Source of the DNA: Cellvibrionaceae bacterium
Lineage (GTDB): Bacteria > Pseudomonadota > Gammaproteobacteria > Pseudomonadales > Cellvibrionaceae
Direction of reading: 5' to 3'
NCBI GenBank assembly: GCA_025800435.1
Contig: JAOXRV010000158.1
Coordinates: 1-6,465 of the forward strand
DNA length: 6,465 nt
Shown: piece by piece, positions 6,433-6,465 of the stretch
Numbering within the stretch: position 1 is the stretch's first letter
How the letters are laid out: every line of letters begins with the position of its first letter
Notes under the pieces: model-generated
The model's input: only the letters and a program-made list of their open reading frames with translations
The model's database searches: none
Told to the model about the DNA's origin: nothing
Position numbers and translations under genes: made by a program

Positions 6433-6465
6433 GCGGGTATCAGCGGCATGCCGGTAAAGTGGACG
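6429..6465 (-). CDS. Possible C-terminal end of a convergent gene (11 codons visible)
   Basis: On the minus strand an open frame enters from the right edge and reads VHFTGMPLIPA before a TAG stop at 6429-6431. That stop shares the palindrome CTAG with the nhaA stop. The codons are plausible for this genome, but 11 residues are too few to identify a protein. A plus-strand ATG at 6448 (MPVKWT) is the competing reading, with no good ribosome binding site. Chance is also possible. Confidence 0.25.
   Translation of the reverse strand, partial: VHFTGMPLIPA

Overview
This window looks like core chromosome from a gammaproteobacterium. The best guess is a marine or Cellvibrionales-like member related to the pseudomonads. 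Reasons are close agreement of GlyQ, GlyS, GmhB, LpxL and NhaA with gammaproteobacterial family patterns, moderately GC-rich codon use, and gene order. The order glyQ-glyS-gmhB-plsC with a lipid A acyltransferase next to glyQ resembles, from memory, the block after dnaA-dnaN-recF-gyrB in Pseudomonas aeruginosa (PA0005-PA0011). A position near the replication origin is therefore plausible but cannot be seen here.

Layout: positions 1-4097 hold a leftward (minus-strand) cluster, transcribed glyQ > glyS > gmhB > plsC. It is tightly packed: a 4-bp ATGA overlap between glyQ and glyS, 8 bp between glyS and gmhB, and about 50 bp between gmhB and plsC. plsC runs off the left edge. A divergent control region (4098-4235) separates it from the rightward lpxL-type lipid A acyltransferase (4236-5150). 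A roughly 100-bp gap with a strong bulged stem-loop (5178-5227) then precedes nhaA, a Na+/H+ antiporter (5254-6432). The last 33 bp may hold the C-terminal end of a convergent gene.

Functionally, glyQ and glyS make the two subunits of the alpha2beta2 glycyl-tRNA synthetase. gmhB (LPS core heptose precursor), plsC (phosphatidic acid synthesis) and lpxL (lipid A late acylation) all serve the cell envelope. nhaA handles sodium and pH homeostasis.

No exotic system, mobile element, CRISPR array or RNA gene was found. The observations most worth checking are two apparent substitutions at catalytic positions in otherwise intact enzymes: the HAD nucleophile Asp is Gly in GmhB, and the E. coli Lys300 equivalent is Asn in NhaA. 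The 50-nt stem-loop before nhaA and a 15-bp tandem duplication at the end of gmhB are the other two.
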